The translations under genes were made by a program, and so were the position numbers. From Bacillota bacterium (GTDB lineage Bacteria > Bacillota > Clostridia > Peptostreptococcales > Anaerovoracaceae): DNA of 64,000 nucleotides. Under the pieces are notes generated by a model. The model did not search any database, had not been told where the DNA came from, and saw nothing but the letters and a program-made list of their open reading frames with translations. The DNA lies in assembly GCA_017442785.1 (NCBI GenBank), contig JAFRZB010000015.1, positions 33,873 to 97,872 on the forward strand, in the 5' to 3' direction. Shown here piece after piece: positions 52,141 through 61,566 of this stretch; position 1 is the stretch's first letter, and each line of letters starts with the position of its first letter.

Positions 52141-53404
52141 CTGATCTCCTTATCACGCAGCTGTAGAATCCGTCCGGTCCGTCCTCGGATGGATAGATCT
52201 GCTGCTGTTTTTCTATGGAATATCCCGGATGCTCCGAGATGAATCCTTCTGTTATCTGCTCGTTCTCGAAGGGATCTACCGTGCAGGTGCTGTAGAGTAC
52301 CCTTCCGCCCTCTTTTACGTAGCGCGCGGCGTTCTTCAGTATCTCCCTCTGCGTAAGCGCCAGCTCCGCTATGTACTTTTCCGCCTCTCCGGGGCTCATC
52401 TCCTGGAGCTTTATCTCCGGATTCCTGGACAAGGTCCCCAGACCGCTGCAGGGAACGTCCGCTATCACGGCGTCCCAAAGGCCCTCGAGCGAAGGCTCGA
52501 ACACCGAGGCATCCATTGTCCCGGTGACTATTATCCCGTGTCCCAGCCTTTCGGCCTCTTTCTTTATGAGCTCCGCCCTGTGGGCGTAGACGTCGAAGGC
52601 TGCTATGCGGCCTCTGTCCTCCATCATCTCCGCTGCGGCGCAGGTCTTTCCTCCGGGTGCCGCACAGAGGTCCAGGACGGACTCTCCCGGAAGAGGAGCC
52701 AGAAGCTCAACGGCGTTTGCCGAAGCCTCCCCCTGCACGGAGAACAGCCCGTTCTTATATTCTTCCGTCTCAAGCGTCCCGCCGCCCTTTACGGTAAGGC
52801 AGCGTTTCGAGAGCGCACTGTCTTCGGCTTCCAGGCCGAGAGCCCTGAGCCTTTCCGCAAGAGCGTCCCTGCTTATCCTTACGGTGTTTGCCCTTATCGT
52901 AAACGGCGCAGGCCTGCAGGAGGCCTTCATGAACTCCTCCGCGCGCTCCGGTCCGTAGGCTTTGGTCCAGAGCCGCTCTATCCAGTCCGCGCAGGAATAC
53001 CTGACCGCGCATCCGTCGTCAAGGAGCCGTTTTCCGTCCCTCTGAAAGCTCCGAAGGACTGCGTTTATGAAGCCCTGACGGCCCTTCATGAAGGCGGATG
53101 CCAGAGCCACTGTCTCGTTTACTGCCGCGTGGTCCGCCACGCCGTCCATTAGGGCCAGCTGGAAGAAGCCCATGCGCAGGAGCACCCTTTCCGTCGTCTT
53201 AAGACGCGGAGATCTTAAGAAGCGCTCTATGTTGAAGTCCAGAAGCTTCTGGTTCCTTATGCACCCGTAGACGAGCTCCCTTACGAAAGCTTCGGACGAC
53301 GCCTTCTGCGATGAAAGCGCGTCCTTTACCGCAAGGTTGGACCACGTCCCCTTCGATGAGATCTCTTTTAATATCAGAAAAGCAAGGCGCCTGTCCTTAT
53401 CCAT
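52121..53404 (-). CDS. rsmB: 16S rRNA (cytosine967-C5)-methyltransferase
   Basis: The 427-residue protein has an N-terminal NusB-like RNA-binding domain (about 5-130; AVNETVALASAFMKGRQGFINAVLRS) and a C-terminal SAM methyltransferase with CAAPGGKT, ADVPCSGLGTL and YSTCTVDPFENE, carrying the two catalytic Cys. It modifies C967 of 16S rRNA. It is ordered between fmt and stp as in many Firmicutes. Confidence 0.96.
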   Translation of the reverse strand: MDKDRRLAFLILKEISSKGTWSNLAVKDALSSQKASSEAFVRELVYGCIRNQKLLDFNIERFLRSPRLKTTERVLLRMGFFQLALMDGVADHAAVNETVALASAFMKGRQGFINAVLRSFQRDGKRLLDDGCAVRYSCADWIERLWTKAYGPERAEEFMKASCRPAPFTIRANTVRISRDALAERLRALGLEAEDSALSKRCLTVKGGGTLETEEYKNGLFSVQGEASANAVELLAPLPGESVLDLCAAPGGKTCAAAEMMEDRGRIAAFDVYAHRAELIKKEAERLGHGIIVTGTMDASVFEPSLEGLWDAVIADVPCSGLGTLSRNPEIKLQEMSPGEAEKYIAELALTQREILKNAARYVKEGGRVLYSTCTVDPFENEQITEGFISEHPGYSIEKQQQIYPSEDGPDGFYSCVIRRSDDKHRL

Positions 53405-53409
53405 TTATT

Positions 53410-54342
53410 TTACCCTAAAACGGTACCGATTTCAATTTTATTGCCCAGCAAATATGCCGCGGCATCCATGGCTTTTTTGCCCGGCATCTGGATGTTCGTA
53501 AGCAGCACGCTTCCGTCCCCGCAGGAGACCTCTATGCCTCTCTTTCCGCAGGAGATCACCGTTCCGGGAGCCTTGCCCGTCGGAGCTGTCTTTCCCTCCT
53601 TTGCCATGTGGACCTTCATCACCTGCCCGTCCAGCAGCGTGGACGCGGTGGGCCAGGAATTAAAGCCCCTTACCAGACAGCATATCTGCCTCGCGCTCTT
53701 CGAGAAGTCAATGACGCCCTCTTCTTTAAATACCATGGGCGCGTAGCTTGAGAGGCTGTCGTCCTGAGGCGTCCTTACGACGCTGCCGTCCTCTATGCGC
53801 GGAAGGGTCTCAACTATGAGCTTTGCTCCGAGCTCCGCAAGCTCCTCATGCAGCTGAGCCGTGGTCTTTTCGCCTATCTCCGTTTCGGCCTGAGCCAGCA
53901 TGTCGCCGGTATCCAGGCCCTCCTCCATGCACATTATGGTCACTCCGGTCTTCTCGCAGCCGTCGATCACTGCTCTGTGTATGGGCGCGGAGCCCCTGTA
54001 TGCAGGCAGAAGAGAAGCATGGATGTTGACGCAGCCCAGGCGAGGCAGCTCAAGCACCGCCTTAGGGAGTATCTTTCCGTAGGCGGCAACCACTATGATG
54101 TCCGGATCCGCATCAGAAAGCGCCTTCAGGAACTCTTCGTTCCCCTTTAACCTCTCCGGCGTCTCCACTTTTATCCCGAGCTCCAGCGCGGCGAGCTTTA
54201 CGGGGCAGGACTGCAGCTTCTTGCCGCGGTCCTTCGCCCTGTCAGGCTTGGTAACGGCAAGGACGACGTCGTGCCCCGCGGCGCACAGAGCCCTAAGAGG
54301 CGGCACCGCAAAGTCCGGTGTACCCATGTATACTATCTTCAT
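53410..54342 (-). CDS. fmt: Methionyl-tRNA formyltransferase
   Basis: The 310-residue protein has the folate-binding signature NIHASLLPAYRGSAPIHRA and MCMEEGLDTGDML, and a C-terminal OB-fold. It formylates Met-tRNAfMet with 10-formyl-THF. It is coupled to def (3-base gap), the deformylase that removes the group after initiation, and 5 bases separate it from rsmB. Confidence 0.97.
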   Translation of the reverse strand: MKIVYMGTPDFAVPPLRALCAAGHDVVLAVTKPDRAKDRGKKLQSCPVKLAALELGIKVETPERLKGNEEFLKALSDADPDIIVVAAYGKILPKAVLELPRLGCVNIHASLLPAYRGSAPIHRAVIDGCEKTGVTIMCMEEGLDTGDMLAQAETEIGEKTTAQLHEELAELGAKLIVETLPRIEDGSVVRTPQDDSLSSYAPMVFKEEGVIDFSKSARQICCLVRGFNSWPTASTLLDGQVMKVHMAKEGKTAPTGKAPGTVISCGKRGIEVSCGDGSVLLTNIQMPGKKAMDAAAYLLGNKIEIGTVLG

Positions 54343-54345
54343 CTG

Positions 54346-54819
54346 CTATTCTTCCTCGCTGTCGGCATAGTGTATGTCGTCGGCCTTCTTCGTGTAGAGT
54401 ATGCCGTCCAGATGGTCGTATTCGTGCATGAAAGCGCGCGCCAAAAGCTCCTCTCCTTCGTACTCTACAGAATCACCGTTTCTGTCAAGTCCTTTTATTT
54501 TCACGTAGTTCGGGCGCTTTACCATCCCCACATATCCGGGGACTGACAGGCAGCCCTCCTCGCCGTACTGCTCTCCGGAGGTCTCTACAATCTCCGGATT
54601 TATGAGCTCGTACATGGGCCCTTCGGGGTCGATCTGCACTATGAACATGCGTCTTGGGATGCCTACCTGCGGCGCGGCCAGGCCTACGCCGTTAGCGTCG
54701 TGCATGGTGTCCGCCATGTCGTCGAGTATCATCCTTATGCGGTCCGTCACCTCTCCTACGGGCCTGCAGACCTTGGTAAGTGTCTCGTCTCCTTCTGTAA
54801 GGATCTTTCTGAGAGCCAT
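54346..54819 (-). CDS. def: Peptide deformylase
   Basis: The 157-residue metalloenzyme has the three Def motifs: GVGLAAPQVG, EEGCLSVPG (metal Cys) and MHEYDHLDG (HExxH). It removes N-formyl groups from new proteins. It starts 10 bases after the priA stop. The length and the EEGCLS form fit the Clostridial type. Confidence 0.97.
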   Translation of the reverse strand: MALRKILTEGDETLTKVCRPVGEVTDRIRMILDDMADTMHDANGVGLAAPQVGIPRRMFIVQIDPEGPMYELINPEIVETSGEQYGEEGCLSVPGYVGMVKRPNYVKIKGLDRNGDSVEYEGEELLARAFMHEYDHLDGILYTKKADDIHYADSEEE

Positions 54820-54829
54820 ATTGTTCCTC

Positions 54830-56833
54830 CTAAATGAATGAGTATGGGTTGATATCCACCGTCAGCAGCTGCGCTACGTCCTTCGCCCCCGCGAAGACCT
54901 CCTTCAGCTCCCTGACTGTCCTGCTGGTGTCCTTCCTGCTCCCCGCCGGGGATTTTATCAGGACCTGGAAACGGTACATGCCGTTGCCCTTTACCAGCAC
55001 TCCGGGCGCAGGGCCCAGCACTGCGGCCTTTCCCTCCAGCTTCCTTCTGAGCCACACGGCGCATCTTTTTGCGGAGCTGTAGGCCAGCTCCTCGTCCTCA
55101 TCTGCCACCACTATCTGGTATATGTCCGAAAAAGGCGGATAGCCGGCGGCCTTCCTTATGCCTATCTCGCGCCTGTAAAAGCCCTTGTAATCGTGGGATG
55201 CCGCAAGCACCAGGGCGGCGTTCTCCGGGTCGTTGGTCTGTACCACCACGCTTCCCGGCTCGTCTCCCCTTCCGGAGCGGCCCGCCACCTGCGTCACAAG
55301 CTGGAAGGTCCTCTCCGCGCTGCGGAAATCCGGTATGTTGAGGGACACGTCCGCGGATATGACGCCCACCAGACCCACGTTCGCGAAATCCAGTCCCTTT
55401 GCAACTATCTGAGTTCCTATCAGTATATTTATCTTTCCCCTGCCGAACTTTTTCAGCACGGACTCCAGACTGCCCTTTTTATTTACCGTATCCAGGTCCA
55501 GACGGGCCGTCTGAGCGTCCGGGAACAGCTCTTTGACCTTTTCCTCCACCTGCTCCGTTCCGGCCCCGAAACCGCCGAAAAAACGGCTCCCGCACTCGGG
55601 ACAGACCTTTGGCATGGGCGTCTTCCTTCCGCAGTAGTGGCAGAGCAGAGCGCCTTCCTCCCTGTGGTACGTAAGCGTTATCCCGCACTCCGGGCAGCGC
55701 ATGGTGTGGCCGCACTCCCTGCAGGATACGTAGGAGGAGTAGCCTCTGCGGTTCAGGAAGAGTATTATCTGCCTGCCCGCCTTAAGCTGGCTGTCCATCT
55801 TCTCAAGAAGGCTGCGGGAGAACAGCCCCTTGTTCCCCGCCTTTATCTCGGCGGTCATGTCTACTATCTCAACCCTGGGCAGAGGGTTGCTGTTGTAGCG
55901 CTCCGTAAGCTCCAGCCTTGTGAACAGCCCGCTCTCGCTCCTGCTGTAATCCACTATCGAGGGCGTGGCGCTTCCGAGGATCATGGGAGCCCTGTGCCAC
56001 AGGGCGCGCTTCTCCGCTATCTCAAGCGTATCGTATTTGGGGCTCTTGTCGGACTTGTAGGATGTCTCGTGCTCCTCGTCCATGACTATCAGCCCTATGT
56101 CCTTAAGAGGCGCGAATATGGCGGATCTTGCCCCCACCACGAGCTTAACCTCTCCGCTCTCTATCCTTTTGTACTGTACGGCTCTCTGGACCGGGGTCAG
56201 CCTGCTGTGCAGCACTGCTACGCTGTCTTTTCCGAAACGGCTCATGAAACGGCTGACGAGCTGAGGCGTAAGGGATATCTCCGGCACCAGTACTATGCCC
56301 TGCCTTCCGGAATCCGCCACCTTTGCCATTGCCTGAAGGTAGACCTCCGTCTTTCCCGAGCCCGTAACTCCGTGCAGCAGGAATATCCTGTTCTCCCGCG
56401 CGTCTAAAGCCGCGCTTATCTCCTTAAGGGCCTTCCCCTGCGCAACGGTAAGCTCCTTCGGGTCCGAAGGCTCCGCTTCGAGCCCCTCGAAGGGATCCTT
56501 TGAGCGTCCCCTTACCTCGGATACCGGAAGGAAGCACTTTATCGCCTCTATGTACCTGCAAAGGTACCTTCCGCGCATCCAGAGCGCCGTGCTGACAGCC
56601 TCCTCGGTAAGCCTTACGTCATCGCAGACCGAAGCGATGTTCTTGAACCTGCTGACGCCCTCCGGGGGATCGTCCGATACGCTTACTATGTAGCCGTCCG
56701 CCATGCGGTCGTGCACGGAGAAAGGCACCCTCACCTTCTGCCCCACTGCTATGTCCGGGATATCCGTCCTGTAGGTGTAGACGGCGTCCGTGGCGTTGGT
56801 ATTGTTGTCTACTACTACGCCGGCGTACTTCAT
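54830..56833 (-). CDS. priA: Primosomal replication restart helicase PriA
   Basis: The 667-residue protein has the N-terminal 3'BD domain, helicase motifs GVTGSGKTEVYLQ (Walker A) and VMDEEHETSYK (DEEH), an intervening zinc region with eight Cys (CRECGHTMRCPECG, CHYCG, CPECGS), and GRSGRGDEPG. It restarts stalled forks. The ATG at 56833 is chosen because AGAGGG lies just upstream and the next 57 upstream bases are not typical PriA; it overlaps the queH stop (ATGA). Confidence 0.96.
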   Translation of the reverse strand: MKYAGVVVDNNTNATDAVYTYRTDIPDIAVGQKVRVPFSVHDRMADGYIVSVSDDPPEGVSRFKNIASVCDDVRLTEEAVSTALWMRGRYLCRYIEAIKCFLPVSEVRGRSKDPFEGLEAEPSDPKELTVAQGKALKEISAALDARENRIFLLHGVTGSGKTEVYLQAMAKVADSGRQGIVLVPEISLTPQLVSRFMSRFGKDSVAVLHSRLTPVQRAVQYKRIESGEVKLVVGARSAIFAPLKDIGLIVMDEEHETSYKSDKSPKYDTLEIAEKRALWHRAPMILGSATPSIVDYSRSESGLFTRLELTERYNSNPLPRVEIVDMTAEIKAGNKGLFSRSLLEKMDSQLKAGRQIILFLNRRGYSSYVSCRECGHTMRCPECGITLTYHREEGALLCHYCGRKTPMPKVCPECGSRFFGGFGAGTEQVEEKVKELFPDAQTARLDLDTVNKKGSLESVLKKFGRGKINILIGTQIVAKGLDFANVGLVGVISADVSLNIPDFRSAERTFQLVTQVAGRSGRGDEPGSVVVQTNDPENAALVLAASHDYKGFYRREIGIRKAAGYPPFSDIYQIVVADEDEELAYSSAKRCAVWLRRKLEGKAAVLGPAPGVLVKGNGMYRFQVLIKSPAGSRKDTSRTVRELKEVFAGAKDVAQLLTVDINPYSFI

Positions 56834-57423
56834 CCCTCTTCCTGCCTTGCTTTTCTGTATGCCTCGGCCTCCCGTAAGGAGAAGACACATCCGCAGTAGT
56901 CCTGCCTGTAGAGCCCGTATTCCTTAGAGAGCTCTATGGAGCGCTTAAAGCCGTCCTTTTTCTTGTAGTTTCCGGCCAGGAACTCCACGCCGTACCTGTA
57001 GGCGAAGGTGTCTCCGGCCGCCTTTATCTTGTCGTAGTTCTTGTGAGGGCTCACGGAAAGAGTGGTATCGAAGCAGTCGAAGTTATACTCCGCAGCCACC
57101 CATGCCGCAGCCTCGAGCCTTATTGCAAAGCAGAGCTCGCAGCGCTTTCCGCCTTCGGGCTCGTCCTCGTAGCCGGACACTGCCTCCAGGAACTCCTGGG
57201 GCTCGTAGAAGCCGTCCATGAACTTTATGTCCTCACCCTTTTTCCTGAGCTCCTCTATGAGCCTTATCTGCTCGGACTTCCTGTGCTCGTATTCGGCGGG
57301 GTCCGTTATGTTCGGATTGAAATAGAAAACGGTTATATCGTAACCCTCTTTAAGGAGCCTCTCTATGACTGCCGTGGAACAGGGTCCGCAGCAGGAATGC
57401 AGCAATAATCTCTTTCCGGCCAT
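56830..57423 (-). CDS. queH: Epoxyqueuosine reductase QueH
   Basis: The 197-residue DUF208 protein has LLLHSCCGPCSTAVIE near the N-terminus, then KRCELCFAIRLEA and DYCGCVFS. These Cys groups bind a 4Fe-4S cluster and a second metal site in QueH, which reduces epoxyqueuosine to queuosine in tRNA. The stop overlaps priA by 4 bases. It replaces QueG in many anaerobes, which is consistent with the rest of the window. Confidence 0.93.
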   Translation of the reverse strand: MAGKRLLLHSCCGPCSTAVIERLLKEGYDITVFYFNPNITDPAEYEHRKSEQIRLIEELRKKGEDIKFMDGFYEPQEFLEAVSGYEDEPEGGKRCELCFAIRLEAAAWVAAEYNFDCFDTTLSVSPHKNYDKIKAAGDTFAYRYGVEFLAGNYKKKDGFKRSIELSKEYGLYRQDYCGCVFSLREAEAYRKARQEEG

Positions 57424-57426
57424 ATC

Positions 57427-58107
57427 TTATAGTTTACCAAGAATATCCGTAAGTATCAAAGCATTTCCGTCCACACGGAACTTTATTTCCCTTCCCCTGA
57501 AGGAAAACCCATAGACTCGTTCGGGATCGCTGTGGTAGGAGGGCCTTGGATCCTGAGCCAGAAGCTCACTTAGAGTTCCTGCGTCCTCCTCCGGAAGGCA
57601 CGCTAAAAGTCCCTCCGGATCCTCTACGGAGAGCGGAGTCCACTCCGCGGCCTTTGAAAAGCCTCCGAAGGCGTCCGCGGGAGCCTCGGTGTCCGGAAGG
57701 TAGGGCTTTATGTCGTAGACCGGCGTTCCGTCAGCCATGTCAGCGCCGGAGACCGTAAGCACCGTGCCGTCCTTAGTACCGAACTCAACTGAAAGGAGCC
57801 TTACCAACGACAGCCCCAGCATGTTCGGCCTGAAGGGAGACCTGCTGGCGAATACTCCCACTCGGGTGTTTCCGCCAAGCCTCGGGGGCCTTACCGTGGC
57901 GGACCAGCCTGCGTCCTCGTTCCTGGAAAAGCCCCAGATGATCCATACGTGTGACCAGTTCTCCATGCCCCGGAATAGGTCCTCACCTGAAAAGCCCTTC
58001 TCCATGACTATCCTTGCTGTAAGAGACGGCACAACGCCGCTCTGCCTGGGCAGCCCGAACTTGGTCTCAAGGCCGGTATATGCAGTTGCTATCTTTTCTA
58101 TTTCCAT
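57427..58107 (-). CDS. trmO: tRNA (N6-threonylcarbamoyladenosine37) methyltransferase TrmO-like
   Basis: The 226-residue protein has the YaeB/TsaA-type fold: KFGLPRQSG, ENWSHVWIIWGFSRN, RVGVFASRSPFRPNMLGLSLVRLL, and a C-terminal part with DIKPYLPDTEAP. TrmO methylates the t6A at position 37 of some tRNAs using SAM. It starts 3 bases before queH, so both tRNA-modifying genes head the operon. No Shine-Dalgarno is visible at the ATG, and TATAAT lies only 2 bases upstream, an odd arrangement. Confidence 0.88.
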   Translation of the reverse strand: MEIEKIATAYTGLETKFGLPRQSGVVPSLTARIVMEKGFSGEDLFRGMENWSHVWIIWGFSRNEDAGWSATVRPPRLGGNTRVGVFASRSPFRPNMLGLSLVRLLSVEFGTKDGTVLTVSGADMADGTPVYDIKPYLPDTEAPADAFGGFSKAAEWTPLSVEDPEGLLACLPEEDAGTLSELLAQDPRPSYHSDPERVYGFSFRGREIKFRVDGNALILTDILGKL

Positions 58108-58220
58108 ACATTATAGGATAACACAAAAAGCGCCGCTGCGCCCGAAAAGTTGTGGAAATCCTGCCGGCAAGCGGTTATAATAATGGCTGTTTTGACAGAA
58201 AGAAGAAATACGGTAGACAA

Positions 58221-59591
58221 ATGAGCAACGACATTAAAAAAGCAAATCTCTTTACCAGCGGGCCCATATTCCTGCCCCTGATAAAGTTCGCGGTGCCTAT
58301 ACTGGGGGCGCTGATACTTCAGTCCCTCTACAGCGCCGTGGATCTTTGGGTGGTTGGACAGTACGGCGTTACAGCGGACATCTCCGCTGTGGCCACGGGC
58401 TCCCAGCTGATAATGACCATAACGAATATAATCATAGGCCTTGCGGTGGGAACATCTGTAATGATAGGCCAGAACATAGGCGCGGGCAACAGGGACGCCG
58501 CCGGTGACGTGCTGGCCGCCGGAATAAAGCTCTTCACCTGCCTTGCGGTAGTCGTGATGATAGCCCTTCCGATAGCTGCACCCTCGCTTGCCGGAATCCT
58601 CAACGCCCCGGCAGATGCCTTTGAAAAGACAGTAGGCTACGTAAGGATATGCGCCCTGGGCGGGATATTCATCATAGGTTACAACCTCCTGAGCAGCATC
58701 TTCAAGGGCATGGGAGATTCCCGCACGCCCCTTCTTTCCGTAGCGATAGCCGCGGTGCTCAACATCATAGGAGACGTGGCCTTTGTAAAGGGCCTTGGAA
58801 TGGGAGCCTCCGGAGCTGCCCTTGCCACCGTGATATCCCAGGCAGTTAGCGTGGTGATATGCCTTCTGATAATAAGCAGGCGCGGGCTTCCGTTTGAGTT
58901 CTCGGTCAGCAAGATAAAAAAGAAACAGGGCGGAAACATAAAGAGGACGGTAAAGCTGGGCGCGCCCATAGCGCTGCAGAGCATACTCGTCAACATCTCC
59001 TTCCTTGTGATCACTTCCCTGATAAACGACATAGGACTTACGGAGTCCTCCGGCCTTGGAGTTGCGGAAAAGCTCTGCGGCTTTATTATGCTGCTTCCGG
59101 CGGCGTTCTCGCAGGCTCTGTCCTCCGTGGTGGCGCAGAACATAGGCGCCGCAAAGCCCGAGCGTGCCAGAAAGGCTCTCCTGATAGGCATGCTGTCGTC
59201 CTTTGCCCTAAGCCTCGTGGTGGCTTACTTCGCCTTCTTCCAGGGGCAGCTGCTGGCGTCCATATTCACAAGGGACACAGCGGTAATGGCAGCTGCGGCG
59301 GACTACCTCAAGGCTTACGCCATAGACACCCTGCTGGTATCCTTCCTGTTCTGCTTCATAGGCTACTTCAACGGCTGCGGATACACGCTCTTTACAATGA
59401 TCCAGGGCATAATAGGCGGGATACTCATAAGGATACCGGTATCCATCATCATGAAATCCATAGTCCCGGTGTCGCTCTTTCGGATAGGGCTGGCAACGCC
59501 CTGCTCCTCCATAGTGCAGCTGATCTTCTGCCTGGTGGTATTCATCATCAAGAACAAAAAGACCTTGCCCGTCAAAGCGGATAAGGTCTGA
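58221..59591 (+). CDS. MATE family efflux transporter (second copy)
   Basis: The 456-residue protein has about 12 membrane segments and the MATE motifs IKFAVPILGALILQSLYSAVDLWVVGQYG and ASGAALATVISQAVSVVI. It is only distantly similar to the first MATE protein of the window (33-34 kb), so this is not a recent duplicate. The ATG at 58221 is preferred to a GTG at 58152, because a TATAAT at 58176-58181 lies between them. The ribosome site is weak. The function is drug or metabolite export, substrate unknown. Confidence 0.88.
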   Translation: MSNDIKKANLFTSGPIFLPLIKFAVPILGALILQSLYSAVDLWVVGQYGVTADISAVATGSQLIMTITNIIIGLAVGTSVMIGQNIGAGNRDAAGDVLAAGIKLFTCLAVVVMIALPIAAPSLAGILNAPADAFEKTVGYVRICALGGIFIIGYNLLSSIFKGMGDSRTPLLSVAIAAVLNIIGDVAFVKGLGMGASGAALATVISQAVSVVICLLIISRRGLPFEFSVSKIKKKQGGNIKRTVKLGAPIALQSILVNISFLVITSLINDIGLTESSGLGVAEKLCGFIMLLPAAFSQALSSVVAQNIGAAKPERARKALLIGMLSSFALSLVVAYFAFFQGQLLASIFTRDTAVMAAAADYLKAYAIDTLLVSFLFCFIGYFNGCGYTLFTMIQGIIGGILIRIPVSIIMKSIVPVSLFRIGLATPCSSIVQLIFCLVVFIIKNKKTLPVKADKV

Positions 59592-59595
59592 AGAT

Positions 59596-59628
59596 AAAAG
59601 CAGCGGGGAAGCTCCCCGCTGTTTTCAT
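59596..59628. terminator. Hairpin terminator after the second MATE gene
   Basis: CAGCGGGGA (59601-59609) and TCCCCGCTG (59613-59621) form a perfect stem with A/T-tracts around it. It ends the MATE transcript and overlaps the end of the convergent phosphatase gene (stop 59625). Confidence 0.8.
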
Positions 59629-60347
59629 TCTCTGTCATTTGTCCTTGAGTAGAACTCCTCTCCGCTGTCCAGACACAGCGCCGCAAGCCTTCCCCCGGGG
59701 AAGCACGCACCGCAGTCTATCAGCACGTGGCCGTCGGTCCTGTATATATAGCCCGGCCTGGGGTTACCCTCTATGCTCTGCGTGGGAGTGTGGCCGTTCA
59801 CCACAAGGATGTCGTCCCAATACCTTACGCCGAGGTCCGCCCTGTCCCAGACGAGCTCCTTTAAGGTATAGTCCTCTATGTCCTTGTCCGCGGAGAAGTT
59901 CGACGGCCCGGAATGCACCAGCAGGTAGTCCTGCCCGCCGGCCTTCAGCTCCTCGTAGATCAGGAAATCCCTCATGTATTCCGTCACCTCGCGGCGGTCC
60001 TCGGGGCTCAGCGCCCTGAACTCCTTTAAGGTGCTGCCGCTGCCGTTCATCTGCCAGCCTGCGAGGTTCCTTATCATGCGGGCGTCAAAGGCCGCCGCGC
60101 TCTGCTCGGTGATCTCCCTGCACAGGTAGTCCAGGCACTCAAGAGCCATAAGCTCGTGGTTTCCCGCAAGGCAGACGGCGTTGGGCATGGACATGAGCCT
60201 TTGCAGCACCTTCACCGGGTGCGGTCCCCTGTCCACTACGTCCCCCAGTATGTAAAGGGTGTCGCTGCCCTTAAGAGCGATCCTGTCCAGAAGCTCCTCG
60301 AATAGATCAAGTTCACCGTGTATGTCGGATATAACGTATGACGCCAT
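59625..60347 (-). CDS. PPP-type metallophosphatase
   Basis: The 240-residue protein has the PPP motifs SDIHGELDLFEELL, LGDVVDRGPHP, GNHELMALE, LLVHSGPS and NGHTPTQS. It fits bacterial serine/threonine phosphatases or diadenosine-polyphosphate phosphatases of the calcineurin-like fold. It immediately follows the Gx transporter gene (0-base gap). The substrate is unknown. The length is close to the E. coli PrpA/ApaH size class. Confidence 0.85.
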   Translation of the reverse strand: MASYVISDIHGELDLFEELLDRIALKGSDTLYILGDVVDRGPHPVKVLQRLMSMPNAVCLAGNHELMALECLDYLCREITEQSAAAFDARMIRNLAGWQMNGSGSTLKEFRALSPEDRREVTEYMRDFLIYEELKAGGQDYLLVHSGPSNFSADKDIEDYTLKELVWDRADLGVRYWDDILVVNGHTPTQSIEGNPRPGYIYRTDGHVLIDCGACFPGGRLAALCLDSGEEFYSRTNDRE

Positions 60348-60953
60348 CTATTTCCCCGCAGTCCTCAGCCTGCTTATCACAAGGCCGCTTATTACCCCTA
60401 TGACTATCCCCGCCGCCATGCCGGAGAGCACCAGCACAGGCGAGTAGACGAACACCTGAACGCTGCCCGCAAGCACCGCCGCCGCGCAGAGCTGCCCTGC
60501 GTTGTGCAGCACTCCTCCTGCCATGGATACGCCCGCGATGCTGAACGCTCCTGTCTTTTTGAGCAGCACCATTCCCGCGAGGCTCACCAGCCCTCCGCAG
60601 AGAGCATACAGGCCGGAAAAGAGGCTCCCGAAAAGAAGAGCAGCCAGCGCTATCCTTACGACGTTTATCACCAGCGCATACTTAGGCCCCAGCCTGTACA
60701 GCGCCATCACGGCCGCAATGTTTGCAAGCCCTATCTTGATCCCCGGCAAGCCTATGTTTAAAGGCAGCAGGAATTCTATGTATGACAGTATGAGCGCTGC
60801 CGCTGTCAGCAGCGCGCAGACTGTAAGAGTTTTCGTGTCCAGGCTGCGCCTGCGGACCGGAGGCTGCTCCTCCGTTCCGAACGGATCCGCGGAAGGGCCT
60901 CTTAATTCGTCCACATGGCGTGCGTAGCGATCGATGCGTTTTTCCCTCAGCAT
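60348..60953 (-). CDS. Gx transporter family membrane protein
   Basis: The 201-residue protein has a basic N-terminus and about five membrane segments with Gly-rich pairs (INIGLPGIKIGLANIAAVMALYRLGPKYAL; GGLVSLAGMVLLKK; GGVLHNAGQLCAAA). It belongs to the family previously annotated as heptaprenyl diphosphate synthase component I and now called Gx transporter. It usually travels with a NusG-domain-II protein, as here 3 bases upstream, and often with Rnf or ApbE genes, which are not in view. The solute is not known. Confidence 0.85.
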   Translation of the reverse strand: MLREKRIDRYARHVDELRGPSADPFGTEEQPPVRRRSLDTKTLTVCALLTAAALILSYIEFLLPLNIGLPGIKIGLANIAAVMALYRLGPKYALVINVVRIALAALLFGSLFSGLYALCGGLVSLAGMVLLKKTGAFSIAGVSMAGGVLHNAGQLCAAAVLAGSVQVFVYSPVLVLSGMAAGIVIGVISGLVISRLRTAGK

Positions 60954-60956
60954 ACC

Positions 60957-61328
60957 CTACCTCACTACCACGTCCGGACCTTCTTCGCCGCCCTCTACCG
61001 TCACCGAAAGGTGGTGCGGAAGACAGAGTATGACGCTGCCGCTGCTTGCTGCAGGGGCAAAGCGCGTGCAGTCGCCGCCGGGGCAGTCTGCCTCGGAGAC
61101 CCTCACCTTTCCGTCCTCTATCACCACGACATTCCTGCCGTATTCCGTCACTATCTCAACTGTCCTGTCCTCCGAAAGGCTGTAGGTCCCGTACACCTTT
61201 CCGTCCACGCGCACAACCGCGGAGCCGCCGCTTCCGCCTAAAGCGCGCGGCAAAAACAGGCCGCCCATCCCAAGGATCAGCAGCACTGCGGCAAGCAATA
61301 TGTCGGCTTTTTTGAACAGTTTGCTCAT
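60957..61328 (-). CDS. NusG domain II-containing membrane-anchored protein
   Basis: The 123-residue protein has one N-terminal membrane segment (about 8-30) and an extracellular domain with VRVDGKVYGTYSLSEDRTVEI, CPGGDCTRF and ILCLPHHLSVTVEG, the NusG-II pattern. Such proteins accompany Gx transporters and electron-transfer operons. The ATG at 61328 fits the family start. A longer frame runs back to 61448, but its extra residues are unlike the family. No Shine-Dalgarno is seen, only an AT-rich TATTAT about 10 bases upstream. Confidence 0.82.
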   Translation of the reverse strand: MSKLFKKADILLAAVLLILGMGGLFLPRALGGSGGSAVVRVDGKVYGTYSLSEDRTVEIVTEYGRNVVVIEDGKVRVSEADCPGGDCTRFAPAASSGSVILCLPHHLSVTVEGGEEGPDVVVR

Positions 61329-61465
61329 TTCAGGAAATATAATACCATCCCAGCCGGCTTTTTTAAACATTCGGCAGGCAAAACTCAAAAAAACTTCAAA
61401 AACTATCCCCCCGGGGAGCTTACGCGGGGAAAAAACGTCTGCTATCATAATGCCAGACTCATTGC

Positions 61466-61515
61466 GCCCGCGCAGCTGTCATTGGGGAAGACAGCGTGCG
61501 GGCTGTTCCTTTTTG
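61466..61515 (+). terminator. Hairpin with T-rich tail upstream of the P1 peptidase gene
   Basis: GCCCGCGCAGCTGTC (61466-61480) pairs with GACAGCGTGCGGGC (61490-61503), with an internal mismatch, followed by CCTTTTTG. No plus-strand gene lies upstream, so it may be an attenuator or an insulator before the TATAAT at 61519. Confidence 0.45.
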
Positions 61516-61518
61516 TAG

Positions 61519-61524
61519 TATAAT
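61519..61524 (+). promoter_or_regulatory. -10 box of the P1-family peptidase gene
   Basis: TATAAT lies 42 bases before the ATG at 61567. No convincing -35 is seen, and the hairpin lies in its place. Confidence 0.45.
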
Positions 61525-61566
61525 TACGATAAGATATCGATTTTCCTGAGAACAGGCAGGCATACC

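Noticed and set aside
61329-61448. Upstream 40-residue extension of the NusG-domain-II protein
   Set aside because: It adds residues before the membrane anchor that do not fit the family; the MSKLFKKADIL start is typical.
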